DNA from: Segatella copri
Lineage (GTDB): Bacteria > Bacteroidota > Bacteroidia > Bacteroidales > Bacteroidaceae
Direction of reading: 5' to 3'
DNA: 64,000 nt
Assembly (NCBI RefSeq): GCF_019249795.2
Contig: NZ_CP156891.1
Span: forward strand, 651,001 to 715,000
Part shown: positions 17,518 through 25,535 of the stretch, piece after piece
How positions within the stretch are numbered: position 1 is the stretch's first letter
How the letters are laid out: each line of letters begins with the position of its first letter
Translations under genes and position numbers: made by a program
The notes under the pieces: model-generated
Seen by the model: the letters and a program-made list of their open reading frames with translations, nothing else
Told to the model about the DNA's origin: nothing
Database searches by the model: none

Positions 17518-18546
17518 CTATTTTTCTTTAGAAACAAAATCTTTCACGATGTGGGTGTATTCCTCGTGATGGTCGCGATATGCCATAGCATGAACGGAGC
17601 CTTTAGCGATGAAGATGGCTTTTCTGCCCTTCGTCTTTGCCTCGTAAAGCGGATGAAGCATGGCGTAGGGCACGAAGGCATCCTTGTCGCCATGGATAAA
17701 GAGCATCGGTTTGGTGCTCTTGCGAACCTGCTCTATCTGCTGAGCCTCGGCAAAAGACCAGCAGTAGCGATACTGGCAAAGGGCGGAAGTGGTATTCATC
17801 AGCGGGAAGGCAGGCAAGCCAAACTGGTCTTTGAGCTGAGCGGAAAACTCATCCCACACGCTGGTATAGCCGCAGTCCTCCACAAAGCACTTCACGTAAT
17901 CGGGAGTCTTCTCTCCCGATACTGCCATCGTGGTTGCCGCACCCATCGAAATACCGTGAATCACCTGACGGGTATTCTTCACTCTTCGTTCTTCCCCCTT
18001 CACTCTCTGTCCTTCACTTTTCACTTTAAAAATCTCATTGGCGATTTCCGACCATCTGATGACATCCCATCTATCCTTCCATCCCATCTGGATATGGTCG
18101 CCCTCGCTCTCTCCATGTCCATACAGATCTGGCAAGAGCACATTATACCCCATATCGTGATTATAGAGATAGGCGATGTGCAGCATTCCCTCGGAGCGCA
18201 CCTGATAGCCATGCACCACCACGGCAGTCTTTTCCGTAGTCTTCGGTGCATAGAGATAGATGGCATGGGACTTGTAGCCCGACGGCATCACGACAAAGGT
18301 ATCCCTGACACAATGGTGCTGATATACGGAGTCCATCCAGCCAATCATCCATGGGCACTCGTTCTTCATTCGGTTCTTCCAATGCTCAGCCGTCATTCTC
18401 TCCTCCTGGGGATAGCTGAGCGAATAATTGAGCATATAGTTGCTGGCACCATACAAGCCCAGCACCACGAGCACCACCAAGCCTAGAGCCGAAGCGATGC
18501 CTATCTTTCTCATCTTTTTCTGTTTCATCTTCATTCTTATTGCCAT
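17518..18546 (-). CDS. Membrane-anchored alpha/beta hydrolase
   Basis: A 342-residue protein with a positively charged N-terminus and one membrane anchor (about residues 14-34, GIASALGLVVLVVLGLYGASN), then an alpha/beta-hydrolase domain. VVHGYQVRSEG provides the oxyanion region, GISMGAATTMAVSG the nucleophile elbow (GxSxG), FIHGDKDAFVPYAM the acid and SVHAMAYRD the histidine. The active site would face the periplasm. The substrate is unknown. An unusual Lys/Glu/Arg-rich insert (VKSEGQRVKGEERRVKNTRQ) lies just before the nucleophile elbow and is encoded by a short-repeat tract at 17975-18026. Confidence 0.87.
   Translation of the reverse strand: MAIRMKMKQKKMRKIGIASALGLVVLVVLGLYGASNYMLNYSLSYPQEERMTAEHWKNRMKNECPWMIGWMDSVYQHHCVRDTFVVMPSGYKSHAIYLYAPKTTEKTAVVVHGYQVRSEGMLHIAYLYNHDMGYNVLLPDLYGHGESEGDHIQMGWKDRWDVIRWSEIANEIFKVKSEGQRVKGEERRVKNTRQVIHGISMGAATTMAVSGEKTPDYVKCFVEDCGYTSVWDEFSAQLKDQFGLPAFPLMNTTSALCQYRYCWSFAEAQQIEQVRKSTKPMLFIHGDKDAFVPYAMLHPLYEAKTKGRKAIFIAKGSVHAMAYRDHHEEYTHIVKDFVSKEK
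17975..18026 (-). repeat. AAAGTGAA-type repeat tract inside a coding region
   Basis: On the minus strand the word (A)GAGTGAA/AAAGTGAA recurs four to five times. Similar words occur between genes at 3982-4015 and 59925-59970. Here they are read in frame as the charged insert of the hydrolase. Confidence 0.6.
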
Positions 18547-18637
18547 TACATATATCTATTATAGAGTTTCCGCTGCAAAATTAAGGAAAAAGATGGAAAT
18601 GGCAAAGAAACAGAGGAAAAATCCTGTTAAATTGAAA

Positions 18638-21196
18638 CTATAATCTGCTCTTTTCTGCATTACCAGCACCCGTACCCTTATACTTGCTCTTGGTGGCATT
18701 GAAGTTATAAGTTACCGTCAGAGCAAAAGAACGAGAATTCATCTTGCTCTTCTTGAACATAGACATACATGTAGCAAACGACTTCTGATTATCGTTCAGA
18801 CCATGGAAGAGATCGTTTGCCTCCAACTGAATGCTAAGACTTTTCTTTAGGAACATCTTCTTGACAGAAAGATTCAAAGCACTGACACTACCCACTTCTG
18901 AAAAGCCTGAACTATGAGATGAAGATATGAAATAATCTACATTAGCCGACCAATCGTGACTCAAGGAAAACCAGTTGTTCAACCGAACAGAGAATTGAGG
19001 TTTACGGAGATTTCCATGATAACCATACTTCTCACCATTCACAAACTGTTGCTCAAAATCCAACTCCCACATAGGATGCCAGAAACCAAACACAGGAGTT
19101 GCCACTAAAGATAAGTCCATTACTTGTAAATAATCAATATTATAGGGCTTACTAAGCAGAATATCTGAGGTTGTATCATATAGCATTTCAAGAATGGTGA
19201 TAGCATGTTTGTTATAACCATAATTGGCAGAAAATCCTAACCAACCATACTGAACATCCCATCCTAAATTATATATATTGGTAGGAAGCAAGGAAGGATT
19301 GCCACCCTCGTAAATATAACGGTTGTCATATCTGGTAAAACCGGAAAGGACATCATAAGAAGGACGCTGAGTTTTCATCGATGCACTCCACTCCATCTGA
19401 AGTTTCCCCTTCTGATAACCAAGAGAGAATGTAGGGAACACATTATCGTAGGTCCTACTCATCTCCCGTTCAGAGCAGTCATGACTTACATGCTCATATC
19501 TTGCTCCAGCCTGTAAGCCAATATGATTGCCTATAGCCAGATCGATATTGGCAAATGCAGCAAAGTTTTGCTCTTCTATCCTACTGTCAGAAGTGGCGAT
19601 ATACTCCTGTTCGTTCTGATAGAAATTATGAACATGACTATTGGTATATTCTGTTCCAACATTGAGATTTACTTTTTCAAAAAGAGGATAACCCAATTCC
19701 AACTTACCAGCCAACATGCGGCGTTTGTTTCTTGTTATACTATTCACATCACGTGAGCCAAGTTCCTCACTCATTTCTACGGCATCTTGATAAGTCTTAT
19801 CAGAAGACCAAAGAGCGGTAGCGTTCAGATTCACACTCATCTTGCCCATTTTTCCCTCATAGTAGGCATCCGCCTCATGAACAGGCCCTTGAATCGTACG
19901 ACTTTCATCATCATCATACTTCACTTTGCCTACATGCTTCCCATCTTCTTTCACCTCATAGTCTGACTGCAGATTGAAATATTCATAGGTATTATTATAG
20001 ACACTATAGAAGATACCCAATGAATTGTTATCATCTATCTGGTAGTTCATTCCCCATTTTCCGTATGGATTATGGGAACGCAACGTTCCTGAATAGGGCA
20101 TCGCCAAGTTTACCTGATGCTGATTACCCATAATCGTGGTCTCCGTAGTTTGAGAAAGATGACGATAGGTATCATTCCATGCCAAGAGCGAGAAGATATC
20201 CAAGCCACCCATGCGATAATTGAGATTTAAATTCTCTATCCAATTGTTCTTTTCGGCAAAGGAATACTTGGAATAGAGACTGCCACTCAAACCCATTCCC
20301 TGTTTCTTGATGGTATGTATGCGAATAACAGAACCCACCTCGGCATTATATTGTGCACCAGGATTGGTTATGACATCCACGCTTTTCACCTCCTTAGAAG
20401 AGAGATGCTGCAATTCCTTGGTATCGGTAACTTTTCTGCCATTGATATAAATCTCAGGAGTACCTTTTCCGAATACGCTACAACCTCCATCGGCATTCAC
20501 TCTTACACGAGGAATCTGTTTCAATAAGTCGGAAACCATACCTACATCGCTCAACAACGTACCCTGAACCTGAGTCTGGAATCCACCATGAGTCAACTTG
20601 GTACGAGGGCGAACCGCCTTCACAATCACCTTCTGCAGGTTCAGCGTTGCCTCCTTCAGAGTAATTGAACCAATCTTACCTGTATTATAAGTAGCAACAG
20701 CGGTATGATAGCCCACGCAACTTACTCTTACTATCGCCTTTCTCGCTCCGCAAGGAATCACGAACTGGCCGTTCTCATTCGTCACGCCGCCATTTATCAA
20801 TGAAGAGTCACGAACATTCAGCAGGGCTACATTGGCAAAATCTACAGGGCGTTTCTTATTGTCTATGATGCGGCCTATCATCTTGGTGGGAGTCTTCTGC
20901 GTACACTCCACAAAGATGTTTTCGCCATCTATCGTCATCTTCATCGGATAGAAACCCATGATCTGGCGGATGGCATCCGGAGCGGTTCGCTTCACGATAC
21001 TTGTGGTTACCGTGAAATCCTCCAGTTCATCATACATAAAGTTGATACGATAATCCTTGGTGCTCTTGGCAAGGATGGTGAGCGCTTCTGACATAGAAGT
21101 GTTGCGGAAGCTGCGGGTGATGCGTTGGGCATAGATGGTCTGAAGAGAAAGGCTCATCAAACCTGCCAGCAGCATGATATATCTTAATCTTTTCAT
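18638..21196 (-). CDS. TonB-dependent receptor with STN signalling domain
   Basis: An 852-residue outer-membrane receptor. In order it has a signal peptide, an STN domain (about 25-85, MSEALTILAKSTKDYRINFMYDELEDFTV), a carboxypeptidase-regulatory-like beta-sandwich (about 105-185, MIGRIIDNKKRPVDFANVALLNVRDSSLINGGVTNENGQFVIPCG), a plug (about 195-300) and a barrel. The STN domain would relay ligand state to the anti-sigma factor encoded 1 bp upstream, making this a FecA-like transducing receptor. There is no SusD gene, so a polysaccharide-utilisation role is not supported. The ligand is unknown. The last gene of a three-gene sigma/anti-sigma/receptor operon. Confidence 0.92.
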   Translation of the reverse strand: MKRLRYIMLLAGLMSLSLQTIYAQRITRSFRNTSMSEALTILAKSTKDYRINFMYDELEDFTVTTSIVKRTAPDAIRQIMGFYPMKMTIDGENIFVECTQKTPTKMIGRIIDNKKRPVDFANVALLNVRDSSLINGGVTNENGQFVIPCGARKAIVRVSCVGYHTAVATYNTGKIGSITLKEATLNLQKVIVKAVRPRTKLTHGGFQTQVQGTLLSDVGMVSDLLKQIPRVRVNADGGCSVFGKGTPEIYINGRKVTDTKELQHLSSKEVKSVDVITNPGAQYNAEVGSVIRIHTIKKQGMGLSGSLYSKYSFAEKNNWIENLNLNYRMGGLDIFSLLAWNDTYRHLSQTTETTIMGNQHQVNLAMPYSGTLRSHNPYGKWGMNYQIDDNNSLGIFYSVYNNTYEYFNLQSDYEVKEDGKHVGKVKYDDDESRTIQGPVHEADAYYEGKMGKMSVNLNATALWSSDKTYQDAVEMSEELGSRDVNSITRNKRRMLAGKLELGYPLFEKVNLNVGTEYTNSHVHNFYQNEQEYIATSDSRIEEQNFAAFANIDLAIGNHIGLQAGARYEHVSHDCSEREMSRTYDNVFPTFSLGYQKGKLQMEWSASMKTQRPSYDVLSGFTRYDNRYIYEGGNPSLLPTNIYNLGWDVQYGWLGFSANYGYNKHAITILEMLYDTTSDILLSKPYNIDYLQVMDLSLVATPVFGFWHPMWELDFEQQFVNGEKYGYHGNLRKPQFSVRLNNWFSLSHDWSANVDYFISSSHSSGFSEVGSVSALNLSVKKMFLKKSLSIQLEANDLFHGLNDNQKSFATCMSMFKKSKMNSRSFALTVTYNFNATKSKYKGTGAGNAEKSRL

Positions 21197-21197
21197 C

Positions 21198-21959
21198 TTA
21201 TTCCACGATTAAAGTTTGACCTTCATGACGAATATTCACTTTCTCGAAATGATTCATCAGTTCGATGATATCATCCAGACTCATGTTCTTCTCCAGTTGC
21301 AGGAAGAGACGGATGTGGCGAGCCGACTCATTCTGATAAGTTACCTGGAGATGGAAATGCCCGGCAATAGGAGTAAGGATATTCTGAAGTTCAGCGTTTT
21401 CGTAAACCAATGGGAACTGGGCAAGACTTGCAGAATCTGCCTTTTCTTCTATGTTGGATTTCTGAGGAGCAGCAACCTGCTGGATAGAATCCTTTTGGGA
21501 TGCCACGAGTTCGGTATTGTTCTTATCTGATGCCTGATGAGAACGGGTTACCAAATGAATGGCAGCAAAGGTGATGCCGGAGACGACAAGGACGGCTGCA
21601 ACGGCAGCCACCTTTCTCATCGGGCTCCAGAGAGGAAGCTGCTTGGCAGTTTGTTGGGTTTCTGCATTCTGACTCATCTCTTCTTTCTGCTGCTTTTCTT
21701 TCAGCTTCATCTCATCTTTCAGCTTCTCCCATTCTGCATCAATCGAAGGCATCTTCATTTCTTCCTTCGACTTGGCGAAATCCAGAGACTGTCGGGTCTC
21801 TACCAACTGCAGATAGAGTTCGTTCACTTCCTCATCGCCCAGAAGTTCATCCTTCTGGATTTCGGAATACTTTTCGGGATGCTCCAGGAGATCGAGGAGC
21901 ATATCCCATTTCTGAGAATCCATCTTCTGAGGATTTATGTCAGATAATTCATGTTTCAT
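21198..21959 (-). CDS. FecR-like anti-sigma factor
   Basis: A 253-residue single-pass membrane protein. The N-terminal cytoplasmic part (about 1-130) holds an anti-sigma region, the membrane segment is around residues 132-155 (KVAAVAAVLVVSGITFAAIHLV), and the periplasmic part ends in a DUF4974-like fold (IAGHFHLQVTYQNESARHIRLFLQLEKNMSLDDIIELMNHFEKVNI). It should hold the ECF sigma factor inactive until signalled by the STN receptor. It lies between the sigma gene (29 bp upstream) and the receptor gene (1 bp downstream). A paralogue is at 36132-36839. Confidence 0.87.
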   Translation of the reverse strand: MKHELSDINPQKMDSQKWDMLLDLLEHPEKYSEIQKDELLGDEEVNELYLQLVETRQSLDFAKSKEEMKMPSIDAEWEKLKDEMKLKEKQQKEEMSQNAETQQTAKQLPLWSPMRKVAAVAAVLVVSGITFAAIHLVTRSHQASDKNNTELVASQKDSIQQVAAPQKSNIEEKADSASLAQFPLVYENAELQNILTPIAGHFHLQVTYQNESARHIRLFLQLEKNMSLDDIIELMNHFEKVNIRHEGQTLIVE

Positions 21960-21988
21960 TTTCTTTTCCTTTCTTCATTTTAGGGTTA

Positions 21989-22477
21989 TTATTTTCCTTT
22001 CAACTTTTCTCTGAGCGTTCGCAAACCTTTCACGATATGCTTGTTCACTGCCGAGATACTGATGCCCAGTTCCTCCGCTGTATCCTTATACGACATTCCT
22101 TCCCGATAGCACAATCGGATGACGGAAGCGGTCTGGTCGGTCAGATCGTGGTCGATGCAATCTACGGCAGCCTGCCATCGCTCCTCCAGACGGGAAGGTT
22201 CTTCTTCCGTCAATTTCTCTTCCGAGAGAGGGAGAAGCCGTTTCAGTCGTTCATCTCTCTTCTTTCTGGCTATAAGATTGATGCAGGCATTCTTCACGCT
22301 CCGCATCAGGTAAGCCCGGTCTGGAACCAGCTGTTTATCCCACAATCTGGAGAACACATCACTCACCACATCTCTCGCCTCCTCATTATCATGGAGCAAG
22401 GCAAAGGCGAAGCGATACATCTGCTCGTAATGGTCGTGGAACAGCCGTTCCATCCGCTGTTCATTTTCTTCTGTCAT
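21989..22477 (-). CDS. ECF RNA polymerase sigma factor
   Basis: The product has 162 residues from the ATG at 22477 (a GTG at 22480 is an alternative). Sigma region 2 spans about residues 10-75 (LFHDHYEQMYRFAFALLHDNEEARDVVSDVFSRLWDK), and region 4 about 105-160 (VIRLCYREGMSYKDTAEELGISISAVNKHIVKGLRTLREKL). It belongs to the FecI-like sigma-70 group of Bacteroidota that drives expression of the linked TonB-receptor operon. Its target promoter cannot be assigned here. It is first in the operon, with a -7 element at 22578-22585 on the minus strand. Confidence 0.93.
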   Translation of the reverse strand: MTEENEQRMERLFHDHYEQMYRFAFALLHDNEEARDVVSDVFSRLWDKQLVPDRAYLMRSVKNACINLIARKKRDERLKRLLPLSEEKLTEEEPSRLEERWQAAVDCIDHDLTDQTASVIRLCYREGMSYKDTAEELGISISAVNKHIVKGLRTLREKLKGK

Positions 22478-22577
22478 CACGTCATTTTCTTCTTGTTTCT
22501 ACTCTTATATACAAGCTTTCCTGAAATCAATTACCCCTAAAATGAAGAAATCTTCTACTTTTTTTGGAAAAGCAATG

Positions 22578-22585
22578 CAAAGGTA
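22578..22585 (-). promoter_or_regulatory. -7 element upstream of the sigma operon
   Basis: TACCTTTG on the minus strand gives a leader of about 95 nt. The opposite-strand promoter of the nucleotidyltransferase begins about 20 bp away. Confidence 0.6.
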
Positions 22586-22605
22586 ATAAAAAACTAGAAA
22601 AAAGC

Positions 22606-22635
22606 TTGCTTTTTCGAATAAAAACTGTATCTTTG
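22606..22635 (+). promoter_or_regulatory. Promoter of the nucleotidyltransferase gene
   Basis: TTG at 22606-22608 and TATCTTTG at 22628-22635 are separated by 19 bp. The ATG follows at 22661. Confidence 0.7.
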
Positions 22636-22660
22636 CACCAAGAAACAACATCATTATATT

Positions 22661-22957
22661 ATGGGTAAACGAGCCATCATAGAAGCTTTACGCCATTATT
22701 TCAGCACCCAACCCGTACTGAAAGCCTGGCTGTTCGGTTCTTTCTCCAGAGGGGAAGAAACGAAGGATAGCGATGTCGATATTATGGTTTCTTTGGACAA
22801 GAGCAAACCTATTGGTTTAAAATTCTTCGGCATGTGGAGTGATTTGGAAGAACTCTTAGGTAGAAAAGTTGATTTGGTATCAGAAGGAACCTTACTTCCT
22901 TTTGCACAGGAATCAGTAGAACGTGATAAAATCTTAGTTTATGAGAGAACGAAGTAG
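22661..22957 (+). CDS. MntA-type minimal nucleotidyltransferase (antitoxin-like)
   Basis: A 98-residue MNT-fold protein with GSFSRGEETKDSDVDIMV, the GSx10DxD active-site signature, and a third acidic residue in KVDLVSEG. In MNT/HEPN toxin-antitoxin pairs, such proteins neutralise the HEPN RNase partner by AMPylating it. The next frame overlaps its 3' end by 17 nt and begins like a HEPN (HepT) protein but stops after 36 codons. The antitoxin-like gene is therefore intact while its toxin is broken. A remnant of another nucleotidyltransferase lies at 49117-49266. Confidence 0.88.
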   Translation: MGKRAIIEALRHYFSTQPVLKAWLFGSFSRGEETKDSDVDIMVSLDKSKPIGLKFFGMWSDLEELLGRKVDLVSEGTLLPFAQESVERDKILVYERTK

Positions 22958-23051
22958 AGATAAAAACCGCTTAGAGCACATGCTCCAGGCGATAGAAAGA
23001 ATCTGCCGATATACAGCAACTGGTAAGAGTACTCCTTTCTTCATTTTTTAG
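22941..23051 (+). pseudogene. Truncated HepT-like HEPN toxin
   Basis: An ATG at 22941 opens a 36-codon frame: MRERSRDKNRLEHMLQAIERI, then CRYTATGKSTPFFIF and stop. This is the normal start of a DUF86/HepT protein (usually about 110-120 residues), but the rest, including the RX4-6H active site, is absent. The coding overlap with the nucleotidyltransferase is the usual arrangement of the pair. The sequence after the stop leads straight into the convergent EamA gene, so the deletion took the 3' two-thirds of the toxin. Confidence 0.7.
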
Positions 23052-23060
23052 AAAACAAGA

Positions 23061-23477
23061 TTATTTATAAAGCATCACGATACTGCCTGCCGTAATGAGA
23101 AAGGCTCCAAGAATGGTCTTCAGACTTACCGGCTCCTTCAGGAACAGAAATGAAAGACAGATAGTAATGACCACACTCAACTTATCGATAGGAGCCACAC
23201 GAGAAACATCGCCCAACTGAATTGCCTTGAAATAAAAAAGCCAGGAAAGTCCCGTGGCGCATCCTGATAGAAAAAGGAATATCCACGTATGGCTCGGAAT
23301 GGACTTCACCTCCATCTGATGATTTCCTACGAATACAATACCCCAGGTTATCACAAGAATAATGGTGGTACGAATGGCTGTAGCCAAGTCTGAATTAATG
23401 TCTTTCACCCCCACTTTGGCGAAGATTGCCGTTAATGCGGCAAAGAATGCAGAAAGCAATGCATAATACTTCCACAT
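23061..23477 (-). CDS. Half-size EamA/DMT-superfamily membrane protein
   Basis: A 138-residue hydrophobic protein with five predicted membrane segments, starting ALLSAFFAALTAIFAKVGV. It carries the EamA-type C-terminal motif FYFKAIQLGDVSRVAPIDKLSVVITICLSFLFLKEPVSLKTILGAFLITAGSIVML. It corresponds to one EamA repeat, so it would work as a dimer like small multidrug or metabolite exporters. The substrate is unknown. It is transcribed towards the broken HEPN frame. A full-length EamA protein is at 39245-40183. Confidence 0.87.
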   Translation of the reverse strand: MWKYYALLSAFFAALTAIFAKVGVKDINSDLATAIRTTIILVITWGIVFVGNHQMEVKSIPSHTWIFLFLSGCATGLSWLFYFKAIQLGDVSRVAPIDKLSVVITICLSFLFLKEPVSLKTILGAFLITAGSIVMLYK

Positions 23478-23544
23478 AAACTGATAATTTTATAATTCTA
23501 AAACATAATAATCAGATAACCAAGAAACGAACGTTCACCCAAAT

Positions 23545-24879
23545 CTAGAAATTCACTCCGAAAGTTGTTCCCGCAGCAAGGGTGTTCATCCATTCCCCAC
23601 TCTTCTTACTGTGAGACGGCTGGAGGTTATAATCCAGGAAGAAACGGACGCCATAGTTTTCCTTCGCCTTATAAGAGAAGGAGATTCCGCTTCCGAAACA
23701 GACACCACTATTCTTGGGAATAACGGTGCCACCTGACAGGGAAAGTCGGGGATAAGCTATATAGCCAGTCAGCAGTTTACTTCCGATATTCCATCGGGAT
23801 GTGATGGGATAAGAAAAATAAGGACCAGCCATCGCCATAATGGCATCAAAGGTTTCATGTTCTGCTACCTCACCGCCCATTTTCTTTCCATCCATTGCTT
23901 CCTGGCTAGAAACAGAACCATTCTTATCGCTCGTAATGATATGCGTATTGGAAACCGTAAATCTACCACCGATACCAAGATAAGGGTTCAGAAAAAGAGC
24001 ACCTTCTACACCAACCGAACTTCCCGACGATGTTCTGAATCCCAGATTCTCAGAAATATCATAATGACTCAAAGGAATGTTTACGCCAAGATACAGCCCC
24101 AGGAACGAAGGCTTATCGAGTCTGGAAAAGATTTCATATTGCGAGAAATGTCTGACACCTTTGTCCTTAAAGAGGAGATCGGCGATATAATAACCAAACT
24201 CGACAGAAAGGATTCCGATGCCTGCACCCGTCATGACATCACTCAGCCAATGTTTGTTGTTCGCCATACGCATCAGGCCCGTACCTGATGCTATGGTATA
24301 AGATCCTATCCCAATCCACGGACTCAGATGTCCATATTCCTTGGTAAGCATCGTGGCGGTCATAAAAGCTGTAGCTGTATGACCAGACGGGAAAGAATGG
24401 TCGTTGCTTCCATCAGGTCGCATCACATGGGTAGTAGTTTTCATCGTATTGACCACTGCCCCCATGATTGCCGCAGAGAAAGCATCAGAAGCCAGCATCC
24501 TGCCCCATGAGCTCCGGCTCTCCACACCAGCCACCTTCATACCAAGCATCACGGCAGCCGGCAGGAATTGCGTATAATTATCGAAGGGGCGATGAAATTG
24601 CTGCATATAATCGTTGCGCAGACTTCTAAAGTGCGTATCCTCTCCCTTGACTATCATACCAGTTACTATCAGAGGTGTCCCCACAAAAGTCATCTGATAG
24701 AGCTTGGAAGACGTGAAGTTCTGCTTTTCAATATCAGCAGATTTCTCGTTTTTAACTACTTTCAGATTCTCTACAGAAGAGGAATCTACCTGCCATTCTA
24801 TAGCGTAGGTTTCCTGGGCTGAGATATGAAGTACACCCCAACCAGAAATTATCCATAATATCATCAATCCCTTTTTCAT
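23545..24879 (-). CDS. PAP2 phosphatase fused to an outer-membrane-type barrel
   Basis: A 444-residue protein with a signal peptide (LMILWIISGWGVLHISAQ). The central domain (about 95-240) has all three PAP2 motifs: KTTTHVMRPDG, SFPSGHTAT and RMANNKHWLSDV. PAP2 enzymes remove phosphate from lipids such as undecaprenyl pyrophosphate or lipid A. The last 180 or so residues look like a small outer-membrane barrel (LGLYLGVNIPLSHYDI ... VRFFLDYNLQPSHSKK ... GTTFGVNF, terminal phenylalanine). This places the phosphatase in the periplasm or outer membrane. The lipid substrate is not determinable. Confidence 0.85.
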   Translation of the reverse strand: MKKGLMILWIISGWGVLHISAQETYAIEWQVDSSSVENLKVVKNEKSADIEKQNFTSSKLYQMTFVGTPLIVTGMIVKGEDTHFRSLRNDYMQQFHRPFDNYTQFLPAAVMLGMKVAGVESRSSWGRMLASDAFSAAIMGAVVNTMKTTTHVMRPDGSNDHSFPSGHTATAFMTATMLTKEYGHLSPWIGIGSYTIASGTGLMRMANNKHWLSDVMTGAGIGILSVEFGYYIADLLFKDKGVRHFSQYEIFSRLDKPSFLGLYLGVNIPLSHYDISENLGFRTSSGSSVGVEGALFLNPYLGIGGRFTVSNTHIITSDKNGSVSSQEAMDGKKMGGEVAEHETFDAIMAMAGPYFSYPITSRWNIGSKLLTGYIAYPRLSLSGGTVIPKNSGVCFGSGISFSYKAKENYGVRFFLDYNLQPSHSKKSGEWMNTLAAGTTFGVNF

Positions 24880-25043
24880 ACCTATTGAACTATCTGAATC
24901 TTAGAGGAGCATCCCTCCAATATTTTCCGTCGTTTATTAAATAGAATCATATTTTTGGCTGCAAAAGTACAAAAACAAATAGAGATACATTAAAGTTCCA
25001 CCTTATATTTCGTTAATTAACAATTTTCTCCCTCAAATTGTCA

Positions 25044-25051
25044 TAACTTTG
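25044..25051 (+). promoter_or_regulatory. -7 element (TAACTTTG) before a small frame
   Basis: TAACTTTG lies 27 nt upstream of the ATG at 25078. The -33 region is weak. Confidence 0.45.
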
Positions 25052-25077
25052 TAATATAATATAAAGACTAACATCTA

Positions 25078-25326
25078 ATGATCAATTCCGGACTGATGAT
25101 AGCTGGAGCACTGCTTTGTCTTCTCTTCACCCTCCCATTCTGCAAGACGTTGAGAGGAGAAGGAAAGAAAAAAATAGTTGTCTCAAAAAAACGAAGTAAA
25201 TATAAAAAACATCGGTCAAGCAAAGAGCAAAGCAACATGGCTTTGCCTTCGCTTGACCGATTGTCATATATTCATTGTTTATTAAGAGAGTTTCTTCCTG
25301 GCAAGAACTACATAAAGCAATTATAA
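25078..25326 (+). CDS. Small membrane-type protein, doubtful
   Basis: An 82-codon frame starts after a plausible -7 element. The first 22 residues form a membrane segment or signal (MINSGLMIAGALLCLLFTLPFC), followed by a very basic stretch. The 3' half of the frame coincides with a strong hairpin (25211-25261), which suggests that the gene either ends earlier in evolutionary terms or is a remnant running into a terminator. No family is recognised. Confidence 0.35.
   Translation: MINSGLMIAGALLCLLFTLPFCKTLRGEGKKKIVVSKKRSKYKKHRSSKEQSNMALPSLDRLSYIHCLLREFLPGKNYIKQL
25211..25261. terminator. Strong hairpin, probable terminator
   Basis: ATCGGTCAAGC (25211-25221) pairs exactly with GCTTGACCGAT (25251-25261), and GCAAAGC/GCTTTGC pairs inside. 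No U-run follows on the plus strand. On the minus strand an A-rich region precedes it. Confidence 0.5.
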
Positions 25327-25370
25327 TCTCATAAAGAATCCGTGTAATCTCTTCCGACATCCTTGAAATT

Positions 25371-25458
25371 ACATGGTGACGCAGGAATCTCTACATCGGG
25401 ACGTAGGAAAGATTACGACGCCATGTGGTAATGTCTACGTCGGGACGTGATTTTGGGG
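25371..25458. repeat. Four units of a 22-bp-period imperfect palindromic repeat
   Basis: Units start at 25371, 25393, 25415 and 25437. The best two read ACATCGGGACGTAGG and ACGTCGGGACGTGA, each containing a palindromic core around GTC-GG-GAC. The array lies 70 bp before the ISL3 insertion. Confidence 0.55.
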
Positions 25459-25527
25459 ATATCTATAAGGTTTCATATCAGATTCTTTTTAGATTCTCCG
25501 TCTTCCGTATTCGCACACGATTTTTTT

Positions 25528-25535
25528 TCGTGAAA
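25528..25535. repeat. Left 8-bp target duplication of the ISL3 element
   Basis: TCGTGAAA here and at 27400-27407 flank the element directly. Confidence 0.85.

Noticed and set aside
18638..21196. SusC-type polysaccharide utilisation locus
   Set aside because: No SusD homologue or glycoside hydrolase accompanies any of the TonB receptors in the window.
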